NCBI GenBank assembly: GCA_019414665.1
Contig: DXLO01000002.1
Coordinates: 79,875-143,874 of the forward strand
Length of the DNA stretch: 64,000 nucleotides
Direction: 5' to 3'
Origin: Bacteroides sp.
Lineage (GTDB): Bacteria > Bacteroidota > Bacteroidia > Bacteroidales > Bacteroidaceae
A program made the position numbers and the translations under genes. The notes below the pieces were generated by a model that searched no databases, was not told the DNA's origin, and worked only from the letters and a program-made list of their open reading frames with translations. Shown in pieces: positions 8,461 through 18,200 of the stretch (position 1 is the first letter of the stretch; the number at the start of each line of letters is the position of its first letter).

Positions 8461-9429
8461 ATGATTAAAGCAGGAATTATCGGTGGGGCAGGTTATACGG
8501 CGGGCGAATTGATTCGTCTGCTGATTAATCACCCTGATGTAGACATAAAGTTTATAAACAGCAGCAGTAACGCCGGCAATAAGATTACCGACGTACATGA
8601 GGGACTCTATGGTGAAACGGATTTGGTTTTTACCGACGAACTTCCTCTGGATGAGATTGATGTATTGTTCTTCTGTACGGCTCATGGAGATACAAAGAAG
8701 TTTATGGATAGTCACAATGTACCCGAGGATTTGAAAATCATAGACCTCAGTATGGACTACCGTATCAAGAGTGATGACCATGACTTCATCTATGGTTTGC
8801 CGGAACTGAACCGTCGTGCTATCTGCCATAGCAAGCACGTGGCCAATCCGGGATGTTTTGCCACTTGTATTCAATTGGGTTTATTGCCGTTAGCCAAACA
8901 TCTGTTACTGAACGAGGATGTAATGGTAAATGCCATTACCGGAAGTACAGGGGCAGGGGTGAAACCGGGTGCTACCAGCCATTTCAGCTGGCGTAATAAT
9001 AATATGAGCATCTATAAACCGTTTTCTCATCAGCATGTTCCCGAAATCAAGCAATCATTGAAACAGTTGCAAAACAGCTTTAATGCTGAAATAGATTTTA
9101 TTCCTTACCGGGGTGATTTCCCGCGTGGTATCTTTGCTACTCTGGTAGTCAAATGCAAGGTGGAACTGGAAGAACTGGTGAAGATGTATCAAGACTATTA
9201 TGCCGAGGATTCTTTCGTTCATATTGTAGACAAAAATATAGATTTGAAGCAGGTGGTGAACACCAACAAGTGTTTGATTCATTTGGAGAAGCATGGCGAT
9301 AAACTGCTGGTTATCTCTTGCATTGACAATTTGTTGAAGGGGGCAAGCGGACAAGCGGTCCATAATATGAATCTCATGTTCAATCTGGAAGAAACCGTAG
9401 GGCTGAGGTTGAAACCGTCTGCTTTTTAA
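8461..9429 (+). CDS. argC: N-acyl-gamma-glutamyl-phosphate reductase
   Basis: A 322-residue NADPH-dependent reductase that turns N-acylglutamyl phosphate into the semialdehyde. The dinucleotide site GIIGGAGYTAGELIRLL is at residues 5-21, and the catalytic cysteine is C132 in NPGCFATC. The SMDYR block and the late segment NLLKGASGQAVHNMNLM, typical of ArgC, are both present. It lies 5 bp after argG and 13 bp before argD. Whether the acyl group is acetyl or succinyl cannot be read from the sequence. Confidence 0.95.
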   Translation: MIKAGIIGGAGYTAGELIRLLINHPDVDIKFINSSSNAGNKITDVHEGLYGETDLVFTDELPLDEIDVLFFCTAHGDTKKFMDSHNVPEDLKIIDLSMDYRIKSDDHDFIYGLPELNRRAICHSKHVANPGCFATCIQLGLLPLAKHLLLNEDVMVNAITGSTGAGVKPGATSHFSWRNNNMSIYKPFSHQHVPEIKQSLKQLQNSFNAEIDFIPYRGDFPRGIFATLVVKCKVELEELVKMYQDYYAEDSFVHIVDKNIDLKQVVNTNKCLIHLEKHGDKLLVISCIDNLLKGASGQAVHNMNLMFNLEETVGLRLKPSAF

Positions 9430-9442
9430 TAAAGAAGAGTTT

Positions 9443-10567
9443 ATGAAATTATTTGATGTATATCCTCTTTTTGACATAAACATTGTCAAGGGAAAAGGTT
9501 GTCATGTATGGGATGATCAAGGTACGGAATACCTTGATTTGTATGGTGGTCATGCGGTTATTTCTATCGGTCACGCACATCCGTATTATGTGGAAATGAT
9601 AAGCAAGCAGGTTGCACAGTTGGGATTTTATTCCAATTCGGTGGTTAACAAGCTACAGCAGGAAGTGGCAGACCGTTTAGGGAAACTTTCGGGTTATGAT
9701 GATTATCAATTGTTTTTGATAAACAGTGGGGCCGAAGCTAATGAAAATGCGTTGAAACTGGCTTCTTTTTACAATGGTCGCAAACGTGTGCTTTCTTTTT
9801 GCAAAGCATTTCATGGACGTACTTCACTGGCAGTGGAGGTAACCCACAATCCGAAAATTATAGCCCCAATCAATGACAATGGGCATGTGACTTATCTGCC
9901 TTTGAACGATATAGAAGCAGCTAAAGCGGAATTGGCAAAAGGAGATGTCTGTGCGGTGATTATTGAAGGTATTCAAGGAGTAGGCGGTATTCAGGTTCCG
10001 GAAGTGAAATTCTTGAAAGAACTGAGTAAGGCTTGCGAAGAAGTGGATGCAGTACTTGTTTTGGATGAAATACAATCCGGCTACGGGCGTAGCGGTAAAT
10101 TTTTTGCTCACCAACATGCAGGTATCCGTCCCGATATGATTACGGTTGCAAAGGGGATTGGCAATGGCTTTCCGATGGCTGGTGTCCTGATCAGTCCGAA
10201 ATTCAAACCCGTATATGGACAATTGGGAACCACTTTTGGTGGTAACCACCTGGCTTGTGCTGCTGCTATCGCGGTGCTGGATGTTATGAAAGGTGAGAAC
10301 CTGGTAGAGAATGCTGCCAAGGTAGGTGCTCATCTGCTGAAAGAATTGAAACAATTCCCACAGATTAAAGAGGTGCGTGGCGAAGGTTTGATGATCGGTA
10401 TGGAATTTGACGAACCGATTAAGGAACTGCGTCAGCGTCTGCTGTTCGAACAGAAAGTATTTACCGGAGTCAGTGGTACGAATGTAATCCGTCTGCTCCC
10501 GCCTTTGTGTCTGACTATGGCTGAGGCTGATGAATTTATTGGACGCTTTCGTAAAGTGTTGGTATAA
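9443..10567 (+). CDS. argD: N-acylornithine aminotransferase
   Basis: A 374-residue class III PLP aminotransferase that makes N-acylornithine from the semialdehyde with glutamate as donor. Visible motifs are FLINSGAEANENALKLA (cofactor phosphate region), VLDEIQSGYGRSG, and the PLP lysine K237 in TVAKGIGNGFPMAG. Length is normal for the bacterial ArgD group, a little short. It is the last gene before a strong terminator at 10611-10649. Confidence 0.93.
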   Translation: MKLFDVYPLFDINIVKGKGCHVWDDQGTEYLDLYGGHAVISIGHAHPYYVEMISKQVAQLGFYSNSVVNKLQQEVADRLGKLSGYDDYQLFLINSGAEANENALKLASFYNGRKRVLSFCKAFHGRTSLAVEVTHNPKIIAPINDNGHVTYLPLNDIEAAKAELAKGDVCAVIIEGIQGVGGIQVPEVKFLKELSKACEEVDAVLVLDEIQSGYGRSGKFFAHQHAGIRPDMITVAKGIGNGFPMAGVLISPKFKPVYGQLGTTFGGNHLACAAAIAVLDVMKGENLVENAAKVGAHLLKELKQFPQIKEVRGEGLMIGMEFDEPIKELRQRLLFEQKVFTGVSGTNVIRLLPPLCLTMAEADEFIGRFRKVLV

Positions 10568-10610
10568 GCTGGAGATTCAAGAGGGATAATAATCAGCGAA
10601 AGAAAATAAG

Positions 10611-10649
10611 GTCTCGTCAGGAAACATTTCGGTTCCGGCGAGACTTTTT
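10611..10649 (+). terminator. Terminator of the arginine operon
   Basis: GTCTCGTC...AGGAA pairs with TTCC...GGCGAGAC, with one G-U pair and a short loop, followed by TTTTT. It lies 44 bp after the argD stop. Confidence 0.85.
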
Positions 10650-10716
10650 GATTTCATCTTCTTCAAAGTAATTTTATTTTTAGCTTTTCATAATACGTTC
10701 TTCTCCTTTTTTCCCT

Positions 10717-10724
10717 TATCTTTG
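10717..10724 (+). promoter_or_regulatory. -7 box for proC
   Basis: TATCTTTG matches TAnnTTTG and stands 26 bp before the proC start, after the arginine operon terminator. No clear -33 TTTG is seen at the usual distance. Confidence 0.55.
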
Positions 10725-10750
10725 TAGCTATAGACTTAATCTTTAATAAT

Positions 10751-11524
10751 ATGAAAGTAGCAATTATTGGTGCGGGAAATATGGGAGGGGCCATTGCTCG
10801 CGGCCTTGCCCAAGGCACTATCATTCCAGCGAGTGATGTAACAGTAGCCGATCCGTTCAGCGGAAGTCTGGAAACTCTACAGGCGGATTATCCGGAGATT
10901 AATGTGACAACGGAAAATCCGAAAGCGATAAAGGATGCCGATATCGTTATTCTGGCTGTAAAGCCGTGGTTAATAGACCAAGTGTTGAGTGTGGTTCATT
11001 TGACTCCACGGCAAGTATTGGTTTCTATTGCAGGTGGTGTAACTTTCGAACAGCTGGTAAAGAGTGTAGGTCCGGAACAGACCATATTCCGTTTGATTCC
11101 CAATACTGCTATTTCTCAGTTGGAAAGTATGACTTTGATATCCAGTCGTAACGCCAGTAAGGAACAAGAACAACTGATGCTGGATATCTTTAATGAATTA
11201 GGATTGGCTATGCTTATTCCTGAAAGTCAGATGGCTGCTACTACGGCTTTGACTTCATGTGGTATCGCATATGTCTTGAAATATATTCAGGCAGCTATGC
11301 AGGCAGGTATTGAATTGGGGATTTATCCGAAAGATGCACAGAAAATGGTTGCCCAGTCTGTGAAAGGAGCCGCTTCCTTGATATTGAATAATGATACTCA
11401 TCCCAGTGTGGAAATAGATAAGGTGTGTACGCCCGGTGGTATGACTATCAAGGGTATTAATGAATTGGATCACGAAGGGTTTGACTCAGCGATCATTAAA
11501 GCAATGAAGGCTTGTCTGAAATAG
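10751..11524 (+). CDS. proC: Pyrroline-5-carboxylate reductase
   Basis: A 257-residue NAD(P)H-dependent enzyme for the last step of proline synthesis. The N-terminal Rossmann motif IGAGNMGGAIARGL is at residues 5-18, followed by VILAVKPW. The C-terminal signature region KGAASLILN...PGGMTIKGINELD is also present. It has its own promoter box and terminator, so it is a separate unit beside the arginine operon. The grouping makes sense because proline and arginine both come from glutamate. Confidence 0.94.
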   Translation: MKVAIIGAGNMGGAIARGLAQGTIIPASDVTVADPFSGSLETLQADYPEINVTTENPKAIKDADIVILAVKPWLIDQVLSVVHLTPRQVLVSIAGGVTFEQLVKSVGPEQTIFRLIPNTAISQLESMTLISSRNASKEQEQLMLDIFNELGLAMLIPESQMAATTALTSCGIAYVLKYIQAAMQAGIELGIYPKDAQKMVAQSVKGAASLILNNDTHPSVEIDKVCTPGGMTIKGINELDHEGFDSAIIKAMKACLK

Positions 11525-11543
11525 AAACAACCTCATGGAAATG

Positions 11544-11594
11544 ACGTGGATAACACGGTTCTCGTTTTTGTGTATTGTGTTATCTACGTTTTTA
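11544..11594 (+). terminator. Terminator after proC
   Basis: ACGTGGATAACAC (11544-11556) pairs with GTGTTATCTACGT (11577-11589) with a single G-U pair, followed by a T run. Confidence 0.8.
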
Positions 11595-11638
11595 TAGAAG
11601 GTACTTTTGCAGGTTTAGTATAAAAATATGTTCACTTT

Positions 11639-11672
11639 TTTGTTTCCGATTTCATATTTCATGTTATCTTTG
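11639..11672 (+). promoter_or_regulatory. Promoter of the AraC-family regulator gene
   Basis: TTTG (11639-11642) and TATCTTTG (11665-11672), spaced by 22 bp, resemble the Bacteroides -33/-7 pair. The gene starts 35 bp downstream. Confidence 0.55.
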
Positions 11673-11706
11673 CTATACAAGATCAGATCTAATGTGAAAG
11701 AGAAAT

Positions 11707-12597
11707 ATGATAAACACAGAATTGTTCAAAGAAGTGTCACCTTTGTCTGCCAAGGATTGCTTTATTTTGATAGAGCGTCAGAAATCGAATTTTAATTTTC
11801 CTATACATATACATCCCGAATATGAACTGAACTATATTGAGAATGCAAAAGGCGCACAACGCATTGTGGGAGACTCCATAGAAGAAATAGAAGAAGAGGA
11901 ACTGGTGCTGGTCACCAATCCTCAATTGGAACATGCTTGGAGGGATTATAACAACAAGCCGCAGAATATCCATGAAATAACCATTCAGTTTCATTCCGAT
12001 CTGCTTTCCGACCAGATTCTGAACAGGAACCAGATGATCAGCATTCGGGAACTTTTCCACCGTGCCCGTAAAGGAATCGTGTTCAGCAGGGAGACTATCG
12101 CGAAAGTCCGTCCGTTGTTGAAAACGCTGTCTTGCGAGAACGATAGTTTCTATTCCTTGATAAAACTGCTTGTTATTCTTCATGAATTATCATTGGACAA
12201 AGGGATGCGTGAGCTATCAACCGGGCAGTTTGCCATTAACTCTGTTTCCAAAGAGCATACTAACGAGAAGTTGAACAAGGTGCTGGATTATGTTCATTTT
12301 CATTTTTCGGAAGTGATCCGTCTTGCAGATGTAGCTAAAATGGTAAATATGAGCGAGGCCTCATTCTGTCGTTTTATCAAACAGCATACTTCCAAAAGTT
12401 TTATCGATTTCCTTACTGATATCCGCTTGGGGGCCGCTTCACGTGCTTTGGTTGATTCTTCCTTGTCAATAGCTGAAATAGGATATGATTGTGGCTTTAA
12501 TAATCTATCCAATTTCAACCGTATCTTTAAAAAGAAAAAAGGAGTGACTCCTAAAGAGTTCCGTGATAATTATCGTAAGAACAAGACTATCATTTAA
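11707..12597 (+). CDS. AraC-family transcriptional regulator with cupin sensor
   Basis: A 296-residue regulator. The N-terminal half is a cupin-like ligand domain (FPIHIHPEYELNYI near residue 35, a typical His-containing strand). The C-terminal 100 residues hold two helix-turn-helix units: LADVAKMVNMSEASFCRFIK, and IAEIGYDCGFNNLSNFNRIFKK with the AraC signature VTPKEFR. It stands alone, 332 bp upstream of the GH30 gene and in the same direction, so it may control the carbohydrate locus to its right. Control of rhamnose genes is also possible, because no RhaR gene lies near the rha operon. Confidence 0.85.
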   Translation: MINTELFKEVSPLSAKDCFILIERQKSNFNFPIHIHPEYELNYIENAKGAQRIVGDSIEEIEEEELVLVTNPQLEHAWRDYNNKPQNIHEITIQFHSDLLSDQILNRNQMISIRELFHRARKGIVFSRETIAKVRPLLKTLSCENDSFYSLIKLLVILHELSLDKGMRELSTGQFAINSVSKEHTNEKLNKVLDYVHFHFSEVIRLADVAKMVNMSEASFCRFIKQHTSKSFIDFLTDIRLGAASRALVDSSLSIAEIGYDCGFNNLSNFNRIFKKKKGVTPKEFRDNYRKNKTII

Positions 12598-12820
12598 AAG
12601 GTTCGGCCGGAACTTTCTCATGGACTTGCCTGATTTTGACAGCACTAAAAGAAAGCGGATTTTCTGAAAGTTCGGGGATGTTGTAGGATTTGAATGCCTG
12701 GAAATAATGTTCCGTGTCTTTTTGCGGTACTACGAACGGCTTGTAAGTTTTTTCTTCTTTATTCGGATAGCCAGAACAAGGCTTCTCATATTGACGGTCT
12801 CTATTTTGATAAAATATCAT
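12590..12820 (-). CDS. Uncertain 76-residue open frame
   Basis: This frame lies in the 332-bp gap between the AraC gene and the GH30 gene. Its product has natural-looking composition (for example YKPFVVPQKDTEHYFQAFK) and ends in VPAEPFK, but I see no ribosome-binding site, no promoter and no recognisable family. It overlaps the AraC stop by a few bases. It may be the remaining 3' end of a decayed gene rather than a working one. I see nothing else in the gap except a weak CATCTTTG promoter box for GH30 at 12865-12872. Confidence 0.25.
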   Translation of the reverse strand: MIFYQNRDRQYEKPCSGYPNKEEKTYKPFVVPQKDTEHYFQAFKSYNIPELSENPLSFSAVKIRQVHEKVPAEPFK

Positions 12821-12929
12821 AAGTATATGTTCGGATAGTATTGGTTTGTCTGTCGGTAAATTTCCATCTTTGCCTTTGGGTTACAACCTGGTAAAACTTT
12901 GAATACTAACCTTAAAAAAGACAAGTGTC

Positions 12930-14444
12930 ATGAAAAAGCTATCTTACCTTTTTGCCGTGGCAGCTTCCGCCGCTTGCCTCTGTGCCTGTACCGATGTTAC
13001 CGATGCTCTTCCGGCAGAACAAATCCCGGCCGATGCACGTAGTACCTTGGGGGCCGATGTAGTTCTTCAGTGGAACAACGAAGAACAAACCATCGATGGT
13101 TTTGGTGTGGCGCAGGCCGGCTGGTCCGACTATCTTTATGCCCACCGCAAGCGTCAGGAGATTATGGATGTGATGTTCGGACAGGACGGGCTTCGCCTCA
13201 GTATCCTCAGGGGCGAGGTATTCCCCCATTACGATGAAACCACGTTTAATATGGACGAGGATATCAATCTGTCTTTGGACGATCCTTTTTTCGATATTGA
13301 TTTCAACCGTGATGAGAATCGTGTTGCCGAAGGCATCGCACAGCGCAACGGACAGTTGTGGATCATGAAAAAAGCGAAGCAGGAATACGGTGTGGACAAA
13401 CTCATCTTTTCCGTTTGGTCTGCTCTGGCTTATATGAAAAGCAACGGCAGTACCTCGCAAGGTTTTTTGAAACGCGGCAGCTACCAGGCCTTTGCCGACT
13501 ATCTTTCCAATTTCTGTGATGCCTACACAGCGGCAGGCCTGCCTGTCTATGCCATCTCTCCTGCCAACGAGCCCGAGTATGCGGCAAGCTGGAACTCATG
13601 CCTCTGGCTTCCCGGTACCACTACGCTGGGACCGTTCATTGTGAATAACTTAGGTCCCAAGTTGCGACAAACCCATCCCGAAACCCGGATTATCTTTGGC
13701 GAGAATGCCCAGTGGTCTGCCATTCTGGGCTTTATCATGGGCAGTAAAAATTATGTGCGCGACATTCTGAACCTGAATCCTAAAATCACCAACTTTCCCG
13801 TCATTGCCGCCGGACACGGCTATGTGGATCCTGTGACCGGGAAAGATCCTGCCATTGAACCGTTCAGCAAAGCCGAATCGAAGGGAATTCCCGTGTGGCT
13901 GACCGAAATCAGCGATCCTACGGAAAGTTATGATGCTACCATGACCAGTGGCTTGAAATGGGCGAAGAAGTTCCATCGTTTCTTGTGTGAGGCCAATACC
14001 GGCGCTATTGTGTGGTGGGCAGGTGCTATACCGGATGGCGGAACCACCGAGGGGCTGATTAACATTGAAAAGAACCGCGTGGACTATGAAGTGACCAAGC
14101 GTTGCGAGGTGTTCGGCAACTTCTCCCGTTACATCCCTGTAGGAAGCAAGCGCATCTCGGCGCAATATGATTTCGAACAAGGCTATATGGTGTCTGGCTA
14201 TAAATATGGTGACAACGGTTACACGGTTGTAGCCATCAACCCTGCGGATCATGAAGTAGTTATTTCGTTGGCTCTTGAAAGCGCTCAGGTTTCCGGTGCT
14301 TTGCAAGGCTATGTCACCGATGACACCCGTAAATGGGAGCCGGTGGAAGCTGTTCAACCTGCCGATGGTGTCTATACCCTGACCTTGCCGGCCCGTAGCG
14401 TGGTTTCCTATACCGGAACTGTGTTGAGTAGTTCGTCTTTGTAA
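12930..14444 (+). CDS. GH30-family glycoside hydrolase lipoprotein
   Basis: A 504-residue exported enzyme. The lipobox puts the acylated cysteine at C20 (AACLCAC), so it is membrane-anchored, perhaps on the surface. The core is a clan A (beta/alpha)8 barrel of the GH30 type. The acid/base glutamate is E214 in SPANEPEY, and the likely nucleophile is E326 in VWLTEIS. A beta domain follows (residues about 400-500, GYTVVAINPADHEVVISL). GH30 enzymes include glucuronoxylanases, beta-1,6-glucanases and others; I cannot assign the substrate. Codons end in G or C more often than in the neighbours to its left, a possible sign of transfer. Confidence 0.85.
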   Translation: MKKLSYLFAVAASAACLCACTDVTDALPAEQIPADARSTLGADVVLQWNNEEQTIDGFGVAQAGWSDYLYAHRKRQEIMDVMFGQDGLRLSILRGEVFPHYDETTFNMDEDINLSLDDPFFDIDFNRDENRVAEGIAQRNGQLWIMKKAKQEYGVDKLIFSVWSALAYMKSNGSTSQGFLKRGSYQAFADYLSNFCDAYTAAGLPVYAISPANEPEYAASWNSCLWLPGTTTLGPFIVNNLGPKLRQTHPETRIIFGENAQWSAILGFIMGSKNYVRDILNLNPKITNFPVIAAGHGYVDPVTGKDPAIEPFSKAESKGIPVWLTEISDPTESYDATMTSGLKWAKKFHRFLCEANTGAIVWWAGAIPDGGTTEGLINIEKNRVDYEVTKRCEVFGNFSRYIPVGSKRISAQYDFEQGYMVSGYKYGDNGYTVVAINPADHEVVISLALESAQVSGALQGYVTDDTRKWEPVEAVQPADGVYTLTLPARSVVSYTGTVLSSSSL

Positions 14445-14630
14445 CATTGATTCTGTTTTTATTTCTACGCTGCAATAGTTTTTTGTTCCGTCATTGTATT
14501 GCGCTGATAAACAGTAATATGCGGTGACGGAATTTCCTGTATCCCCACGAAGTGCTTTTTCGTTTTTTTCTTGCAGAAGCCGGTTCGTCGGATATCGGTT
14601 TCCATGTCGGGTACGTAATCTTGATATATG

Positions 14631-14830
14631 TATGGCAGTATCCGTGCAAGGGGATGGGAGTTTCCATGCAAGAAGACTGCATCATTTGTTGCACCACTCG
14701 GCTGAACGTGCCTTTTCACTCAAGTGAAGTGCCGTTGCCACCTGTGTGAAACGGTTGCTTCACCAAGGTGAAGCAATAAAGTCATAAGACTGTTTTCACG
14801 GTTGCATCCTGTTGATAAAATACATCTATT
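14631..14830 (+). other. Orphan copy of the HU-related gene leader, with two TTCAC/GTGAA palindromes
   Basis: In the 830-bp gap between GH30 and SusC, this stretch aligns end to end with 47682-47880, the leader of the HU-related gene. TATGGCAGtATCcgTGCAAG corresponds to TATGGCAGaATCttTGCAAG. Perfect palindromes TTCACTCAAGTGAA (14715-14728) and TTCACCAAGGTGAA (14759-14772) stand at the same 44-bp spacing as the copies at 47766 and 47810, and the distance from TATGGCAG to the first palindrome is 84 bp in both. Similarity ends at AAATACAT, and no HU-like gene follows. The -7 box equivalent is degraded here. The rest of the gap (14445-14630, 14831-15069) shows no gene I can support. Confidence 0.7.
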
Positions 14831-15069
14831 GAAGTTTTGTCATTTTGTGTGTGGCGGTTGTTGTGTTGTACATTGATGAACGATACCGCCGCTTACCTAC
14901 CGGTTGAGAGCCTTTATGGATGTTTTTTCACAGTAATTGGTTGATAATTAGAAGAATACTGTGTAGGAAAAATTTTATATTTCACGTTCAATTCAGATGT
15001 GTTTTCCATTGTCTTGAAGAATTTTTTTTTGATATTGATAAGATTTCATTGTTTAATGCTTGAATTGTA

Positions 15070-15101
15070 TTTGTTCCTGCTTGCTTGAATTGCCATCTTT
15101 G
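15070..15101 (+). promoter_or_regulatory. Promoter of the first SusC/SusD operon
   Basis: TTTG (15070-15073), a 20-bp spacer, then CATCTTTG (15094-15101) give a near-consensus Bacteroides housekeeping promoter. It lies ahead of a signal-peptide remnant (15129) and the SusC gene (15275). Confidence 0.6.
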
Positions 15102-15128
15102 CAATGTTAATTTTTAATTCAAATAACT

Positions 15129-15206
15129 ATGAAAACAAAGACATTCTTAATTTCAGCTGCTATTCTTCCATCCATGGGGCATTACCGTTGTTTGCGAAAG
15201 CAATAA
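15129..15206 (+). pseudogene. Remnant of a secreted protein gene (signal peptide only)
   Basis: An ATG 28 bp after the promoter begins MKTKTFLISAAILPSM, a typical signal peptide start. The frame then fails and stops after 25 residues. Shifting one base from the GGGG run restores GALPLFAKA, a normal end of a signal peptide with a cleavage site, before a stop soon after. I read this as the 5' end of a lost gene whose promoter now serves the SusC gene. A short leader peptide is an alternative. Confidence 0.45.
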
Positions 15207-15274
15207 CGTGTTGGAAATCTATTTTTAGTTAATTTTACAGCAATATTTTTTAATTAAACTCTAATACATTATTT

Positions 15275-18200
15275 ATGAAACAAATTGCATTTACATGGTT
15301 GCTGTGCATACTTAGTATATGTGCCTATGCTCAGCAAATTACTGTTACCGGAACAGTGACGGATGCGGAGAATAATCCGTTGATTGGTGCGGCTGTTGTT
15401 GTAGTAGGAACTACGGATGGCGTGATTACCGATTTTGATGGCAAATATACCATTAAGGCCGCTTCCGGTCAGTCTTTGAATTTCTCTTATGTAGGTTATC
15501 AGGAGCAAACTGTTAAGGTTGATGGCCGCAGTGTGATTAATGTGAAATTGTCGGAAGGTGAATTGTTGGACGAGGTGGTGGTTATCGGTTACGGTACAGT
15601 GAAGAAAAGCCATTTGACAGGTGCGGTCGCTTCTGTTTCCGGTAAAGAGTTACAGGCAAATGTTGCACGTAGTGCTTCAGCTGCTTTGCAAGGAAGAGTT
15701 GCCGGTGTTACTGTGTCGGCTGCCAACGGTCAGCCGGGGGAAGGCTTGAATATTAATGTCCGTGGTATCAGTTCATTGAGTGCCACCAGTCCGCTTTATG
15801 TGATTGACGGTGTGTATGGTGATATCAATATGGTTGATCCCGCTGACATTCAGTCTATTGAAGTGTTGAAAGATGCTTCGGCTGCTGCTATTTATGGTTC
15901 TCGTGCTGCTAATGGTGTTGTATTGGTCACTACTAAAGGCGGTCGTTTGGAAACTTCTGCCCGTGTAACAGTGGATGCCTATACAGGCGTTCAGATGGTT
16001 GCCAAATACATTGATGTAATGGATGGTAATCAGCTTCGCGATTTGGCAAAGGCTACCGGTTATAGTTCGGCAGAAGGGTTGCTGAATTGGAATGGAGGTG
16101 CTGGAACAGACTGGCAGAAAGAACTTTATAACTCGGCTATGGTGAGCAAGGTTAGCTTGAATGTATCTGGAGGAAACAAGACCTCGACCTATAATCTGTC
16201 GGGAAGCTATCTTAACCAGGATGGTATTGTGAATACTACCGGTTATGAGGCATGGAACATTCGTGCTAAGAATACTTTTTCTTTTTTCAATAATCATTTG
16301 CGTATGGGGACTACGTTGATGATGAAATTCTATAAAAAGAAGTATGAAGATGTTTCATATACCTCCGCTCTGACAGCTGTGCCTATGTGGAATGTATATG
16401 GTGAAGATGGCACTTGGGGTGTCGCTCCGGAATGGACCAGAGGAGATAATCCTGTAGGTTGGACAGAAGCCTATGATTACCAAAGACATGGGATAGACAT
16501 TTTATTGAATGGCTATGCCGAAGTGGATTTGTTCTTGAAAGGATTGAAATATAAATTCAATGTAGGTATAAACAAATATACAAGACGTAATTATGCCTAT
16601 AGTTCTCCTTATTATTTCAGTTCTACTTCACAAAAGAATGAAGCGGAATTGTCGGAAAGTACAGACTGGGAGAACGATTGGTTGATTGAAAATACAATCA
16701 ATTATGATAATACGTTTGGCAATCATACGGTTTCTGCTTTGGTGGGTTATTCTGCCCAGCGTAACAATGCGCGTGGTTTTGGTGCAGGACGTAAGGGTTT
16801 CCCGGAAGGTTTCTCTGTGATTGACGCCGGTTCGGTTTCTTCACAAAATACATCGGGTAGCGCATGGGCCAATACAATGATTTCTATGTTTGGGCGTGTG
16901 ATGTATTCGTATGCCGATCGTTATATGCTGTCTGCTTCTGTTCGTCGGGACGGTTCTTCCAAATTTGCAGATGGAAACCGCTGGGGCACATTCCCGTCTG
17001 TATCTTTGGGTTGGAATGTGATGAATGAAGATTTCTTTGAAAATATCAAGGAAACCATGAATGAATTGAAAATTCGTGCCAGTTATGGTGTACTGGGTAA
17101 TTTGAGCGGCATTGGCAATTATGCTACCCAGTCTGTTGTTTATAAAGGTATGAATAACATGATGGGCACAGAACTTTGGGAAGGTGCCATTACCGGTAAG
17201 GAATGGACTTCACCCATGAATGTGACTTGGGAAAAGACGAAGACTTTGAACTTGGGTTTGGATTTTGCTTTCTTGAACAATAAGTTCAGTGTCAGTGCTG
17301 ATTATTTTATTCAGAAAACAGAAGATATGTTGTTGTCTATGCCGCAGTCTTTGAGTTTTGGCTTGAGTGGGAATCCTACAGTAAATGCAGGTACAGTAGA
17401 AAACAAAGGATTTGAAATTTCATTGAATCACCGTAATAATGTAGGCGATTTGTATTATCATGTAGGTGTCAATGCCACCTTTATCAAGAATGAACTGACG
17501 GAAGTAAACGGAAGTCGTGATGAATGGCAGGGATTCAATCCTCATGCCAAAGGAACGATTACTTATGCCAAGACCGGTCATTCCATAGGTTATTTCAATT
17601 TGATAAAGACGGATGGTGTATTCCAAAGCCAACAAGAAATTGATGCGTATGTGGATAAGAACGGTAATAAGATCCAGCCTAATGCACAACCGGGTGACTT
17701 GCGTTTCGTGGATTATAACGGAGATGGTAAGATTGACAATAATGACCGTCAGGATGTAGGCTCTGCTTTCCCGAAAGTTAACTTGGGTGTAAGTCTGGGT
17801 GCTGAATGGAAAGGTTTGGATTTGAATATGTTCTTTGACGGAAACTTTGGCAACAAGATTTACAATGCCCAGTATTATAGTACGGTTTATAATGAATCAA
17901 CGGGAAACCAATATGCAGAACGCATGAACAGCTGGACTGAAAACAATCATTCTGACATTCCTCGCTGTTTGTTTGGTACTAGCGATCCTAATGGTACAAA
18001 CTGGGGCTATACGGACCGTTGGTTGGAAAATGGTTCATTCTTGCGCTTGAAGACTTTGGAATTAGGTTATACGTTGCCCAAAGTATGGGTATCTAAAGCC
18101 GGTTTGCAGAATGTGCGTGTTTATACGGCTATGGAAAACCTTTTCACTATAACCGATTATAAAGGATATACTCCTGACTTGGGTATGGTAGATGCCGATG

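Noticed and set aside
13650..14447. 265-residue open frame antisense to the GH30 gene
   Set aside because: Overlaps a gene with intact catalytic motifs; long antisense frames are common in GC-rich codon stretches such as this one.
14552..14749. Short plus-strand frame upstream of SusC
   Set aside because: Runs through the orphan leader and its palindromes, with no promoter and no protein-like pattern.
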